A stretch of 64,000 nt of DNA from assembly GCF_000718025.1 (NCBI RefSeq), contig NZ_JODS01000024.1, positions 52,528 through 116,527 on the forward strand. Reading direction: 5' to 3'. This document shows, piece by piece, positions 16,840 through 24,654 of the stretch (position 1 is its first letter; each line of letters opens with the position of its first letter). The notes under the pieces were generated by a model. The model saw only the letters and a list, made by a program, of their open reading frames with translations. It ran no database searches and was not told the origin of the DNA. The stretch is from Kitasatospora purpeofusca. Its GTDB lineage: Bacteria > Actinomycetota > Actinomycetes > Streptomycetales > Streptomycetaceae. A program made the position numbers and the translations under genes.

Positions 16840-17594
16840 AGCCCGCCGCCGAGGGTCACGCCACCGTCCACCACCACGGTCTGGCCGGTGATCCAGGCCG
16901 CGTCGGGGGAGAGCAGGAAGGCGACCGCGCCCGCGACGTCCTCGGGCATCCCGAGCCGGCCGAGCGGGTAGGCGGCGGCGACCTGCTCCTCGCGGCCCTC
17001 GTACAGGGCCTCGGCGAACCTGGTCCTGACGACGGCGGGGGCGACCGCGTTGACCCGGATGCCCTGGGGGCCCAGCTCGGCGGCCAGTTCGGTGGTGAGC
17101 CGGATCAGCGCGGCCTTGGACACCCCGTACATGCCGATGCCGAGCGAGGAGCGGAGCCCGGCCACCGAGGCGACGTTGACCACCGAGCCGCCGTGCTCGC
17201 CCATCCAGGCGGCGTGCGCCCGGCGGGTCCAGGCGAGCGGGGCGAGCACGTTGACGGCGAGGATCTTGGCGGCGGCGGCCTCGTCGACGGTGAGCACCGG
17301 GCCGTACACCGGGTTGATGCCGGTGTTGTTGACCAGGTGGTCGAGCCGCCCGAAGGCCTCCAGGGTGCGGGCGACGGCCTCCTCCTGGTGCGCGTGGTCG
17401 TCGGCGCGGCCGGCGACGGCGATGGCGACCTCGGGTCCGCCGAGGTCCTGGACCGCCTCGGCGAGCGGCTCCGGGTTGCGAGCGGTCAGGCAGACCCTGG
17501 CCCCGCGGGCGACCAGCTCGCGTGCGATGCCGAGGCCGATGCCCCGGCTCGATCCGGTGACGACGGCCACCCGGCCCTTGAAGGAGTGCACCAC
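16836..17594 (-). CDS. Short-chain dehydrogenase/reductase (FabG-like), first gene of operon
   Basis: 252 residues, a classical SDR: V-V-T-G-S-S-R-G-I-G, L-V-N-N-T-G-I-N, catalytic Y-G-V-S-K, and the C-terminal D-G-G-V-T-L. GAGAGG lies six bases before the GTG at 17594 (a second GTG follows directly). The gene is about 90 bases downstream of the operator at 17682-17704 and is divergent from the TetR gene. It probably reduces or oxidises a 3-keto/3-hydroxyacyl substrate. Confidence 0.9.
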   Translation of the reverse strand: MVHSFKGRVAVVTGSSRGIGLGIARELVARGARVCLTARNPEPLAEAVQDLGGPEVAIAVAGRADDHAHQEEAVARTLEAFGRLDHLVNNTGINPVYGPVLTVDEAAAAKILAVNVLAPLAWTRRAHAAWMGEHGGSVVNVASVAGLRSSLGIGMYGVSKAALIRLTTELAAELGPQGIRVNAVAPAVVRTRFAEALYEGREEQVAAAYPLGRLGMPEDVAGAVAFLLSPDAAWITGQTVVVDGGVTLGGGL

Positions 17595-17681
17595 GGGGAT
17601 CCTCTCGGCGTGGACGGCGGCCGGCCGACCTGCCGACCGGGTCTCGACGGCTCGACGGCTCGGCGGCCGGTGGAGCGGCTG

Positions 17682-17704
17682 CTGACTAAGCGCTTGCTCA
17701 GCAT
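17682..17704. promoter_or_regulatory. TetR-type operator, copy 2
   Basis: An exact inverted copy of the 23 bases at 8813-8835, placed between the divergent SDR operon (start 17594) and TetR gene (start 17846). Position and near-palindromic form suggest that this TetR protein binds here and regulates both loci. Confidence 0.65.
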
Positions 17705-17845
17705 GCTGTCGGTGCGACACCCTGTCAACAGCCCCTGGGGTCGCGTCCGGGCGGGTGTCGGGGTGCGTCTCCCGCCCTCCGCCGGCCCGGCCCCGGGCGA
17801 ATGCCCGTACGACCGCCCGGACGACCGATCTGCGAGGATGGCGCC

Positions 17846-18475
17846 ATGACCAGCACGCCCATCGCCGAGCTGTGGCCCACCCTGCCCGGCGGCGCCGACA
17901 CCCGCCCGGAGGCGGCGTACCGGCTGCTCCGGGCCGCCGTCGAGTCCTTCGCCGAGCGCGGCTTCCACGCCACCACCACCCGGGACATCGCCACCGGCGC
18001 CGGGATGAGCCCGGCCGCGCTCTACATCCACTACCCCTCCAAGGCGGCCCTGCTGGCCGAGATCAGCCGGGCCGGTCACGCCGCGGCGCTCGCCCTGGTG
18101 CGGGCGGCGGCGGCCGGCGAGGGCGACCCGGTGGCCCGGATGCGGCGCCTGGTCGAGGACTTCACCGCCTGGCACGCCCGGGCGCGGACGGTCGGCCGGG
18201 TGGTCAACTACGAGCTGCACGCGCTCCCGGAGGACGACTACGCGGCGGTCGCGGCACTGCGGCTGGACATCGAGCGCGAGGTCACCGCGCTGATCGAGGC
18301 GGGGCGCGCGGACGGGCTGTTCGAGGTCGCCGAGGTGCGCACCGCCGCCCGCGCGGTCACCTCGCTCGGGATCGACGTGTCCCGCTGGTACACCGACCGC
18401 AGCAGCGAGACGCCCGAGGAACTCGGCCGCCGCTACGGCGATCTGGTGCTCCGGATGCTGGGCGCCGGGCGCTGA
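17846..18475 (+). CDS. TetR/AcrR-family regulator of the SDR/acyl-CoA regulon
   Basis: 209 residues. The N-terminal HTH reads FAERGFHATTTRDIATGAGM then S-P-A-A-L-Y-I-H-Y-P-S-K-A-A-L-L, standard for TetR. The helical C-terminal domain has W-H-A-R-A-R-T-V-G-R-V-V-N-Y-E-L-H-A-L, similar to fatty-acid/steroid-type TetR repressors (KstR2-like), which sense acyl-CoA thioesters. Divergence from the SDR operon and the duplicated operator suggest it represses both that operon and the phosphotransferase/dehydrogenase pair 9 kb away. Confidence 0.88.
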   Translation: MTSTPIAELWPTLPGGADTRPEAAYRLLRAAVESFAERGFHATTTRDIATGAGMSPAALYIHYPSKAALLAEISRAGHAAALALVRAAAAGEGDPVARMRRLVEDFTAWHARARTVGRVVNYELHALPEDDYAAVAALRLDIEREVTALIEAGRADGLFEVAEVRTAARAVTSLGIDVSRWYTDRSSETPEELGRRYGDLVLRMLGAGR

Positions 18476-18505
18476 CGGCCGGGTCCGCGTCCAACTCGGC
18501 GCCGG

Positions 18506-19375
18506 TCAGCCGTCCTTGACGGCGGTGTGCACCATCCACGCGACGTGGTGGCGCAGTTCGTACATCTCCACCGTGGAGCGCAGTCCCAGCCAGTGCTCGG
18601 TCGCGCCGAGGCGCCGCAGCACGGCGTAGGGCAGCCGGAAGTACCCGTACAGCGCCTCGGTGGTGGGCAGGTAGTAGGGCGTCGCGTCGAGCTCCTCCTC
18701 CAGCCGGAAGCCCGCCCCGGTGACCAGCCCGCCGAGGGTGCGGGTGGTGTAGCGGCGGGCGCCGGGCAGCACCATCGCGTCCAGGTACGGGTCCAGCAGC
18801 GCCTGCTGGGTGCCGGGCATCTCCGCGCGCGGGACGGCGGCGGGCCCGAGCAGGACCAGCCGCCCGCCCGGCCGCAGCAGCCGGTGGAACTCCGCGAGGG
18901 CGCGCGCCGGGTCGTGGGCGTGGCAGAGCGTCTCCATCGAGTAGGCGCCGTCGAAGCTGCCGGCGGGCAGGTCCAGGTCGTGGAAGTCGCCCCAGGAGAA
19001 GGCGGTGCGGTCCTCCAGCGCGGCCCGGGCGCTCAGCCGGCGGGCCTCGCGGACGTGGAAGTCCATCAGGTCGACGCCGGTCACCCGCAGGCCGAAGCGG
19101 GCCGCCAACTGGCGGGCGACGACGCCCGAACCGCAGCCGGCGTCCAGCACCCGGGAGCCGGGCGGCAGGGCGAGCTTGCGCCCGAGCACCCCCTCCAGCT
19201 GCCGCTGCGCCCGCCAGCAGCGCCACTTGGACTGGCCGGGCTCGGTCCAGCCCCAGTGCCGGGCCCGTCGGCAGACGAGGGTGTAGAAGAGCCGGTGACC
19301 GGGCGTGCCGTAGACCCGGCGCAGGCCGTCCAGGTCGAGTCCGCCGCCGGCCTCTTCGCCGACCTCACCGATCAT
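18506..19375 (-). CDS. Class I SAM-dependent methyltransferase
   Basis: 289 residues. V-L-D-A-G-C-G-S-G is motif I, G-V-D-L-M-D the acidic loop that holds the SAM ribose, and L-L-R-P-G-G-R-L-V-L-L the post-motif III strand. The N-terminal ~65 residues (VYGTPGHRLFYTLVC, W-G-W-T-E-P-G-Q-S) and the sterol/gamma-tocopherol-methyltransferase-like organisation suggest a lipid or small-molecule substrate. It stands alone, convergent with the TetR gene (30 bases between stops). Confidence 0.85.
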   Translation of the reverse strand: MIGEVGEEAGGGLDLDGLRRVYGTPGHRLFYTLVCRRARHWGWTEPGQSKWRCWRAQRQLEGVLGRKLALPPGSRVLDAGCGSGVVARQLAARFGLRVTGVDLMDFHVREARRLSARAALEDRTAFSWGDFHDLDLPAGSFDGAYSMETLCHAHDPARALAEFHRLLRPGGRLVLLGPAAVPRAEMPGTQQALLDPYLDAMVLPGARRYTTRTLGGLVTGAGFRLEEELDATPYYLPTTEALYGYFRLPYAVLRRLGATEHWLGLRSTVEMYELRHHVAWMVHTAVKDG

Positions 19376-19526
19376 CGCACCCGCCCGGCCTTCCGCTGGT
19401 CCGCGCCCTCGCCGTCCCGGCCACGCTACCCAGCGGGTCGTGCGCGCGCCGGTCCGGTGCGGCCGGACGGGCGGCGGGACGGGGGCGGGATGGCGTGGCG
19501 GGACGGGCGGTGGGACGGTGCGGGGC

Positions 19527-19904
19527 TCAGCCGGTGGCGGTGGCGGTGGCGGCCGTGGCGGCCGTGGTGGCCGTGGTGGTGGCGGCCCCGGTCGCGGTGA
19601 GCAGGGCGTCGAGCAGGCCGGGGAAGCGCGCGTCGAGGTCCGCTCGGCGCAGCGAGACGTAGCGGTTGCGACCGGCGACCCGGGTGCTGGTGACGCCGGC
19701 CGCGCGCAGCACCCGCATGTGGTGCGAGACGGTCGACTTGTGCAGGTGCTCCAGGCCGAGGTGGCGCGGGTCGCAGGAGTGCTCGGCGCCGTCGGCGTAG
19801 CTGGTCAGCAGGCGCATCCGGACCGGGTCGCCGAGCGCGTGCAGCACGGTGACCAGGTCGATCTCGGTGGCGGCGGGCTGCGGCAGCCGCTCTTCGTCGG
19901 TCAT
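19527..19904 (-). CDS. ArsR-family winged-helix repressor
   Basis: 125 residues. HALGDPVRMRLLTSYADG, then L-H-K-S-T-V-S-H-H-M-R-V-L-R-A-A-G-V and the wing G-R-N-R-Y-V-S-L-R identify ArsR. A Cys-Asp pair (S-C-D-P) precedes the recognition helix, but no clear two-cysteine metal site is visible. The last 20 residues are Ala/Thr repeats from GCC/GTG-type repetitive DNA. It is divergent from an MFS exporter; the inverted repeat at 19986-20003 is a candidate operator. Confidence 0.87.
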   Translation of the reverse strand: MTDEERLPQPAATEIDLVTVLHALGDPVRMRLLTSYADGAEHSCDPRHLGLEHLHKSTVSHHMRVLRAAGVTSTRVAGRNRYVSLRRADLDARFPGLLDALLTATGAATTTATTAATAATATATG

Positions 19905-19959
19905 GGCCGGCGGCCTCCTCGGGGCTCGGGCGGCGCGGGTGCGACGCGAACGGGACGGT

Positions 19960-19987
19960 TTGACAATCATCCACCAATCCGTACTGT
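19960..19987 (+). promoter_or_regulatory. Promoter-like hexamers before the MFS gene
   Basis: TTGACA (19960-19965) and TACTGT (19982-19987) are separated by 16 bases, a good sigma-70/HrdB-like pair in a locally AT-richer stretch. The inverted repeat starting at 19986 touches the -10 hexamer. Confidence 0.55.
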
Positions 19988-20003
19988 TTGGCGAGCATCA
20001 AAC
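19986..20003. promoter_or_regulatory. Candidate ArsR operator
   Basis: GTTTG (19986-19990) and CAAAC (19999-20003) form an inverted repeat with an 8-base spacer that abuts the promoter -10 box, a position suited to repression by the divergent ArsR protein. Confidence 0.4.
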
Positions 20004-20059
20004 TGTTGCCTGTTCGTCCAACAATCAGGCCCGATGACGTCCGCTCCTGGGGGAACCAC

Positions 20060-21268
20060 GTGCCCGTCCGCCTGCTCCTGCTCGCCCTCGGCACCTTCGC
20101 CGTCGGTACCGACACCATGGTCATGGCCGGCATCCTCGGCCCGATCGCCGAGGACCTCGGCGTCACGGTCGCCGCCGCCGGCCAGCTGGTGACCGTCTTC
20201 GCCCTCGGTTACGCGCTGCTCGCCCCACCCCTCGCCGCGCTCACCGCGCGCTGGCCGCGCCGACGGCTGCTGCTCACCGCGCTCGCCGTGTTCGCCGCCG
20301 CCAACGCGCTCAGCGCGCTCGCCCCCTCCTACGGGATCCTGCTCGCCACCCGGGTCCTGGCCGCCGCGGGCGCCGCGCTCTACACCCCGACCGCCAACGC
20401 GGTGGCCACCACCCTGGTCGCCCCCGAGCGGCGCGGCCGGGCCCTGGCCACGGTGCTCGGCGGCATGACGGTCGCCACCGCGCTCGGCGTCCCGCTCGGC
20501 ACCTGGATCGGGCGCACCGACTGGCGCCTCACGATGTGGCTGGTCACCGCCCTCGGCGCGGCCGCCCTGGCCGGGCTCGCCCTGCTGCTGCGCGACCTGC
20601 CGGCACCCGCCGTCGCACCCGGCCTGCGGGACCGCCTGGCACCGCTGCGCGACCGGCGCGTGCTCGGCGCCGCCTCCACCACGCTGCTCTTCTTCCTCGC
20701 GTTCCAGACCGTCTACATCTACCTGGCCACCGCGATCGCCCCGGCCACCGGCGGACGGGCGGACCGGCTGAGCCTGGTGCTGCTGGTCTCCGGCCTCGCC
20801 TCGGTCGCGGGCAGCTGGCTGGGCGGGCGCCTGGTCGACCGGGCCGGCGTCCGCAGGGTGCTGCTGGTCGGCAGCACGGTGGCGGCGCTCGCGTTCGCCG
20901 CGCTGCCCTGGGCGGGGCGCTCGATGCCGGGAGCGCTCGCCTACGCCGTGGTCACCCCGCTGGCGGGCTGGGCGGTCTCGGTGGCGCTGCCGCACCGGCT
21001 CGCCTCGCTCGACCCGGGCAACGCCCAGCTGCTGATCTCGCTCAACAGCAGCGCCCTGTACCTGGGCACGGCCGCGGGAGGGGCGGTCGGCAGCGCGGCC
21101 GTCGCGTTGTTCGGCGGGCGCTGGTTCCCGCTCGCGGCGGCCGTGCTCGCCCTGGTCGCGGCGGGCACCACCTGGGCCGGTGTCGACGCCTCGCGGGTCG
21201 TGCGGTCGGCCGCGGCGCCTGCCCGCCGTCCGCTCGCGTCACTCCGCGCGGATCGCCCGGAACAGTAA
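20060..21268 (+). CDS. MFS transporter (drug/arabinose exporter type)
   Basis: 402 residues from a GTG preceded by TGGGGGAA. Twelve hydrophobic segments are apparent; the first begins L-L-L-L-A-L-G-T-F-A-V-G-T-D. Motif A-like sequence A-R-W-P-R-R-R-L-L-L lies between segments 2 and 3 and a second R-L-V-D-R-A-G-V-R-R in the middle. The family exports drugs or sugars from the cytoplasm by proton antiport. Regulation by the divergent ArsR gene is likely. The last 30 bases overlap the convergent TetR gene. A TTG at 19988 is possible but would place the operator inside the gene. Confidence 0.87.
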   Translation: MPVRLLLLALGTFAVGTDTMVMAGILGPIAEDLGVTVAAAGQLVTVFALGYALLAPPLAALTARWPRRRLLLTALAVFAAANALSALAPSYGILLATRVLAAAGAALYTPTANAVATTLVAPERRGRALATVLGGMTVATALGVPLGTWIGRTDWRLTMWLVTALGAAALAGLALLLRDLPAPAVAPGLRDRLAPLRDRRVLGAASTTLLFFLAFQTVYIYLATAIAPATGGRADRLSLVLLVSGLASVAGSWLGGRLVDRAGVRRVLLVGSTVAALAFAALPWAGRSMPGALAYAVVTPLAGWAVSVALPHRLASLDPGNAQLLISLNSSALYLGTAAGGAVGSAAVALFGGRWFPLAAAVLALVAAGTTWAGVDASRVVRSAAAPARRPLASLRADRPEQ

Positions 21269-22003
21269 CTCCGAGGTCTCCGCCCAGCGTTCGACGATGT
21301 CCGCCCGTTCGCTCAGGACGTCCGAGATGTGCTGGGCGCCGAAGAAGGCGGCCACCAGCGACCGGGCGGCGGCCCGGGGCCGGACCCCCGCCCGCAGTTC
21401 GCCCAGCGCCTCGGCGCGGGCCAGCAGCTCGGCCAGCAGCTCGGTCCAGTCCACGTACGGTGTCGGCAACTCGGCATCGATCTGCGGGCGTTCGACCTGC
21501 AGCCGGGTGCCCGCCTGGACCACGACGTCCTCCCGGAAGGCGAGCGCCGCGCCCGCCAGCAGGCGTTCCGCGGTCTCCAGCGGCCCGTGCCCCTCGGCCG
21601 TGACCCCGGCCAGCAGCAACGGCCATCGGGCGTAGTGGTGTTCGACCACGGCGACGGCCAGCGCCTCCTTGGTCGGGTAGTGGAAGTAGACCGCGCCCTT
21701 GGTCATCCCCACCCGGTCGGCGACCTCCTGCACCGAGGTGTGGCGGAAGCCCCGGGCCGTGAACAGTTCGGCGGCCGCGGTGAGGACCAGCAGCCTGGTG
21801 CGGGCGGCGCGGTCCTGCTTGGGGTCGGGACCGCGCCGGGTGGCGATCGGCCGGACCCGGAACGGGCCGGGCGGTTCGGCCCCGGTCTCTGCTCTGCTCG
21901 CTCTTCTGCTCTCTGCTCCGGTCGCTGCTCGGCTCTCTGCTCTGGTCCCGGATCTGCTCCCGGATCTGCTCCCGGATCTGCTCCCGGAATCGGGCTCGGG
22001 CAC
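21239..22003 (-). CDS. Gamma-butyrolactone-receptor-like TetR regulator (ScbR/ArpA family)
   Basis: 254 residues from a GTG six bases after GAGGAG; an in-frame GTG at 22078 is the alternative. The first ~50 residues are low complexity, including S-G-S-R repeats coded by a 12-bp tandem repeat near 21956-21992. The HTH then reads FTARGFRHTSVQEVADRVGM and T-K-G-A-V-Y-F-H-Y-P-T-K-E-A-L-A. The ligand domain, with VVQAGTRLQVERP, a Trp in Y-V-D-W-T-E-L-L, GELRAGVRPRAAARSLVAAF and LSERADIVERW, closely follows GBL receptors. Such proteins bind ARE palindromes and release DNA on sensing autoregulators, controlling antibiotic production and development. No autoregulator synthase (AfsA-like) is in the window. 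Confidence 0.8.
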   Translation of the reverse strand: MPEPDSGSRSGSRSGSRSGTRAESRAATGAESRRASRAETGAEPPGPFRVRPIATRRGPDPKQDRAARTRLLVLTAAAELFTARGFRHTSVQEVADRVGMTKGAVYFHYPTKEALAVAVVEHHYARWPLLLAGVTAEGHGPLETAERLLAGAALAFREDVVVQAGTRLQVERPQIDAELPTPYVDWTELLAELLARAEALGELRAGVRPRAAARSLVAAFFGAQHISDVLSERADIVERWAETSELLFRAIRAE

Positions 22004-22120
22004 GGTCGGCTCCTCGGCGGTGGGGGCGGAGTTCGGTGTGGTGGTTCCGGTGCGGTCGGTCAACTCGTTCTCGACCACGGCGATTTGGACAGGGCGGCGG
22101 GAACCCGCCTCGACGCCAAT

Positions 22121-22132
22121 CCTTCCGGAAGG
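22121..22132. promoter_or_regulatory. ARE-like palindrome
   Basis: CCTTCCGGAAGG, a perfect 12-bp palindrome with flanking sequence (AATCC ... GGTAGGTTCC) that resembles the centre of autoregulatory elements bound by GBL receptors (CCGG core). It lies upstream of the minus-strand receptor gene. Confidence 0.45.
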
Positions 22133-22271
22133 TAGGTTCCTGAGCTGTGACGCCCGTGCGGGCACCGCAATGTAGCGGTACCGCCCGGGAGTTCGCGACC
22201 TCGGGGGAGGAAGCACCGATGAATGTTCCCGGTCGGACCTGAACGGAACCGGGCGGTGACCGTGCCGCCCC

Positions 22272-22301
22272 GAGAACATTCCTGCGCCACGGAATGTTCT
22301 C
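22272..22301. promoter_or_regulatory. Perfect 11-bp inverted repeat before the plus-strand TetR gene
   Basis: GAGAACATTCC (22272-22282) and GGAATGTTCTC (22291-22301) with an 8-base spacer, ending 20 bases before the TetR start. It is unusually AT-rich for this genome, and its GAATGTTC core recurs once at 22221-22228, favouring an operator over a terminator. Confidence 0.6.
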
Positions 22302-22321
22302 CGGACCCCGAGGAGGACCGC

Positions 22322-22921
22322 ATGATGAAGCAGCAGCGGGCCCGGCGCACGCGGGAGAAGGTGCTCGACGCCGCGGCCGAGGAGTTCTCCACCCAGGGCT
22401 ACAGCCGGGCCACCCTCAACGCGGTGGCGCAGCGCACCGGCATGACCAAGGGCGCGCTGTACGGGCATTTCGACTCCAAGCGCGCGCTGGCGGGCGCCCT
22501 GATCTCGCAGTCCCGGCAGGTCTGGGAGGAGATGCGGCTGACCCGCGACGTCCCCGGCGCCGGGGCCGCCGACGTCCTGGAGGCACTCGTCCTGGACCTC
22601 GCGCAGCGGCTGAAGGAGGACGTCCGCCTGCGCGCGGCGCTCCGCCTGGCCACCGACGTCCCGGACGTCCCGGACCCGGCCGGTCCGGCGCCCGACATCT
22701 TCTCGGACGTGCAACGCGGCCTGGTCACCCTGATCCGCCGCGCCCAGGGCGAGGGCAGCATGGCACCCCGCCCGCCCGAACTGGTGGCCCAACTCCTGCT
22801 CGCCGTCCTCCACGGCGCCCCGCACGTCGCCTTCGGCCCACCGGACGGGACCCCCGAGGACCCGACCGCCTACACGGCCGCCTGGCGCATCCTCCTCGAC
22901 TCCCTCACCGCCGCCCCCTGA
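22322..22921 (+). CDS. TetR regulator, GBL-receptor-like homologue
   Basis: 199 residues; GGAGG lies seven bases before the ATG, and a second ATG follows at once. The HTH FSTQGYSRATLNAVAQRTGM and T-K-G-A-L-Y-G-H-F-D-S-K-R-A-L-A matches GBL receptors. The ligand domain is shorter and lacks the Trp seen in the partner gene, so it may be a pseudo-receptor that binds other ligands or none. It is divergent from the receptor-like gene at 22003. A 17-bp hairpin follows the stop. Confidence 0.8.
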   Translation: MMKQQRARRTREKVLDAAAEEFSTQGYSRATLNAVAQRTGMTKGALYGHFDSKRALAGALISQSRQVWEEMRLTRDVPGAGAADVLEALVLDLAQRLKEDVRLRAALRLATDVPDVPDPAGPAPDIFSDVQRGLVTLIRRAQGEGSMAPRPPELVAQLLLAVLHGAPHVAFGPPDGTPEDPTAYTAAWRILLDSLTAAP

Positions 22922-22924
22922 CCT

Positions 22925-22962
22925 CCGCCCGGCCACCCGGACGGGTCCGGGTGGCCGGGCGG
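22925..22962. terminator. Perfect 17-bp hairpin
   Basis: Stem 22925-22941 with 22946-22962 and a 4-base loop, three bases after the TetR stop and 19 bases before the convergent lysozyme stop. Probably bidirectional. Confidence 0.75.
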
Positions 22963-22980
22963 GCAACGGCGGGGCGGGGC

Positions 22981-23862
22981 TCAGCCGTTGGCGAGGGCCT
23001 GGACGCGGTCGAAGGCGCCGTTGAAGAGGTTCTGGTCGCCGGGGAAGGTGCCGGAGTCGGCGTGCTGCCAGATGGTCTGGTAGCTCCAGCCGGCCGGGAG
23101 GGTGCCGACGGCGGAGGCGTAACGGGCGACCCAGAGGGGGTTGGTGGCGCCGAAGGAGGCGTTGTTGCCGGTGCAGCTGGTCCACCAGTTGGTGGTGGTG
23201 TAGATGGTGGGGTAGCGGCCGGTGCGGGTGTGGACGGTGTTGCTGAAGGCGCGGATCCAGCTCACCATGGCGCTCTGGCTGAGGCCGTAGCAGGTGGCAC
23301 CGTACGGGTTGTACTCGATGTCGAGGGCCGGCGGGAGGGTCTTGCCGTCGCGGGACCAGCCGCCGCCGTGGTCGACGAACCAGTTGGCCTGGGCGGTGCC
23401 GGAGGAGCGGTCCGGCAGGGCGAAGTGGTAGGCGCCGCGGATCAGGCCGGCGTTGTAGGAGCCGTTGTACTGCTGGGCGAAGTACGGGTTGGTGTAGGTG
23501 GTGCCCTCGGTGGCCTTGACGTAGGCGAAGCGGGCGCCGTTGGCGCGTACCGAGGACCAGTTGACGTTGCCCTGGTAGCTGGCGACGTCGAGCCCGGGCG
23601 TCTGGGTGACGGCGAGGGCGGCGACCGGGGCGGTGCCGTCGCGGCCCTCGTGGGCGGCCACGGTGGAGCCGGCGAAGTCGAGGTCGGGGTGGATCGGGGG
23701 CAGTTGGCCGCCGGCCGCGTGCGCGGGGGCGGCGATGCCGACGGCCAGGGCGACGGCGGTGGCGACGGCGGCGAACGCGCCGAGCCGGCGCTGCCGGGGC
23801 TTGCGGAGGTCGGTGGTGCCGGAGGGGCTGGCAGAGCTGGCGGAGCGGGAAGTGCTGGGCAT
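22981..23862 (-). CDS. Secreted GH25 lysozyme (N,O-diacetylmuramidase-like)
   Basis: 293 residues; AGAGGAG precedes the ATG. A long signal peptide (basic RKPRQRRLGAFAAVATAVAL, cleavage near P-A-H-A-A at ~50) precedes a GH25 barrel: G-L-D-V-A-S-Y-Q-G at the first strand, R-F-A-Y-V-K-A-T-E-G, G-A-Y-H-F-A-L, and P-A-L-D-I-E-Y with the catalytic D-x-E pair. It resembles Streptomyces muramidases such as cellosyl or mutanolysin and should cleave peptidoglycan outside the cell. No wall-binding repeats are present. Confidence 0.92.
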   Translation of the reverse strand: MPSTSRSASSASPSGTTDLRKPRQRRLGAFAAVATAVALAVGIAAPAHAAGGQLPPIHPDLDFAGSTVAAHEGRDGTAPVAALAVTQTPGLDVASYQGNVNWSSVRANGARFAYVKATEGTTYTNPYFAQQYNGSYNAGLIRGAYHFALPDRSSGTAQANWFVDHGGGWSRDGKTLPPALDIEYNPYGATCYGLSQSAMVSWIRAFSNTVHTRTGRYPTIYTTTNWWTSCTGNNASFGATNPLWVARYASAVGTLPAGWSYQTIWQHADSGTFPGDQNLFNGAFDRVQALANG

Positions 23863-24303
23863 GACACTCCTCTGGTCCGGTGCTGACGTCCCGTGGGGTG
23901 GGGCGCGGACTGCCGGGACGGCCGGTGACGGAGTCCGGCCGCAGCAGGCTAGCCATGTACGTGCCAGCCCGCCAGGTATCGGTGGCCACATTCTGACCGG
24001 GGGTCACAGGGGAATGGTTCCGACCACCCGGACGCCTCGTACCCGCAGGACCGGCGCCCACCAGGGGAGTCGGCCCCGGAGCCGGACGGTGGGCCGCGCG
24101 GGAACTCGGGCCGACGCACTCCCGCGCCGCCCGGGCTTCGCGCGACGGTCGGCCATTGGTCGCCCACTCTTCGTGCGACCCGCAAGTCCCCTGCGGCTCA
24201 CCGGACATGCCGAACGCCCGGCCGGGAAGCCCCGGCCGGGCGTCGGTCCCGCGCGGTGCCCGGCCCCCGGGACGTGTCACCGGGGCCCAGGGGCGCTGCT
24301 GGA

Positions 24304-24654
24304 TCAGCCGATCAGGTGCGAGACACCGCCGTCACCGGAGGACTGGGTGTTGTGGCCGACGTTGCAGATCTGCTTCGGGGTCTTGTTGAGGACCGGGACC
24401 TCGATCGGGACAGCCACGCCGATGACGGCGCCGACCGCGATGTTGTGGACCTCCGGGAGGCAGATGTTCGGGTTGTCGAGGGTGTGGAAGTTGGCGCTGT
24501 GGTCGCCGTGGGTGCCGGTCTGGTTGGTACCGCCGTTGCCCTGGGACGAGACGGCAGCACCGTCCGAGTCGGCGATGGCGAAGGCCGACCCGGCGGACAT
24601 CGCAATGGCAGCGGCGGCCAGGCCGGCGGCGGCGGCAAAGGTGTTCTTGAACAT
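24304..24654 (-). CDS. Rodlin-like surface protein
   Basis: 116 residues; GAGAGGA precedes the ATG. A signal peptide (M-F-K-N-T-F-A to S-A-F-A) is followed by I-A-D-S-D-G and a Gly/Asn/Ser tract. Then comes N-P-N-I-C-L-P-E-V with alternating hydrophobics, K-Q-I-C-N and a G-D-G-G-V-S-H end. The two Cys (65 and 97), the I-P-V/E-V-P-V-L-N strand and the T-Q-x-x-x-D-G-x-x-S-H ending match rodlins (RdlA/RdlB), which organise chaplin fibrils into the rodlet layer of aerial hyphae and spores. It stands alone, whereas S. coelicolor has a divergent pair, and it is shorter than the usual ~130 residues. Confidence 0.72.
   Translation of the reverse strand: MFKNTFAAAAGLAAAAIAMSAGSAFAIADSDGAAVSSQGNGGTNQTGTHGDHSANFHTLDNPNICLPEVHNIAVGAVIGVAVPIEVPVLNKTPKQICNVGHNTQSSGDGGVSHLIG

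Larger units (their letters stand above)
22004..22321. promoter_or_regulatory. Divergent promoter region of two GBL-receptor-like genes
   Basis: 318 bases between the two regulator starts. They hold a 12-bp perfect palindrome (22121-22132) flanked by GGAACC/GGTTCC, a GAATGTTC half-site at 22221-22228, and a perfect 11-bp inverted repeat (22272-22301). This density of symmetrical sites suggests auto- and cross-regulation. Confidence 0.55.

Noticed and set aside
22004..24280. Upstream extension of the GBL-receptor-like protein to 1,013 residues
   Set aside because: The extension runs antisense through a TetR gene and alongside the lysozyme gene and contains no domain. A GTG with good ribosome-binding site at 22003 explains the real protein.
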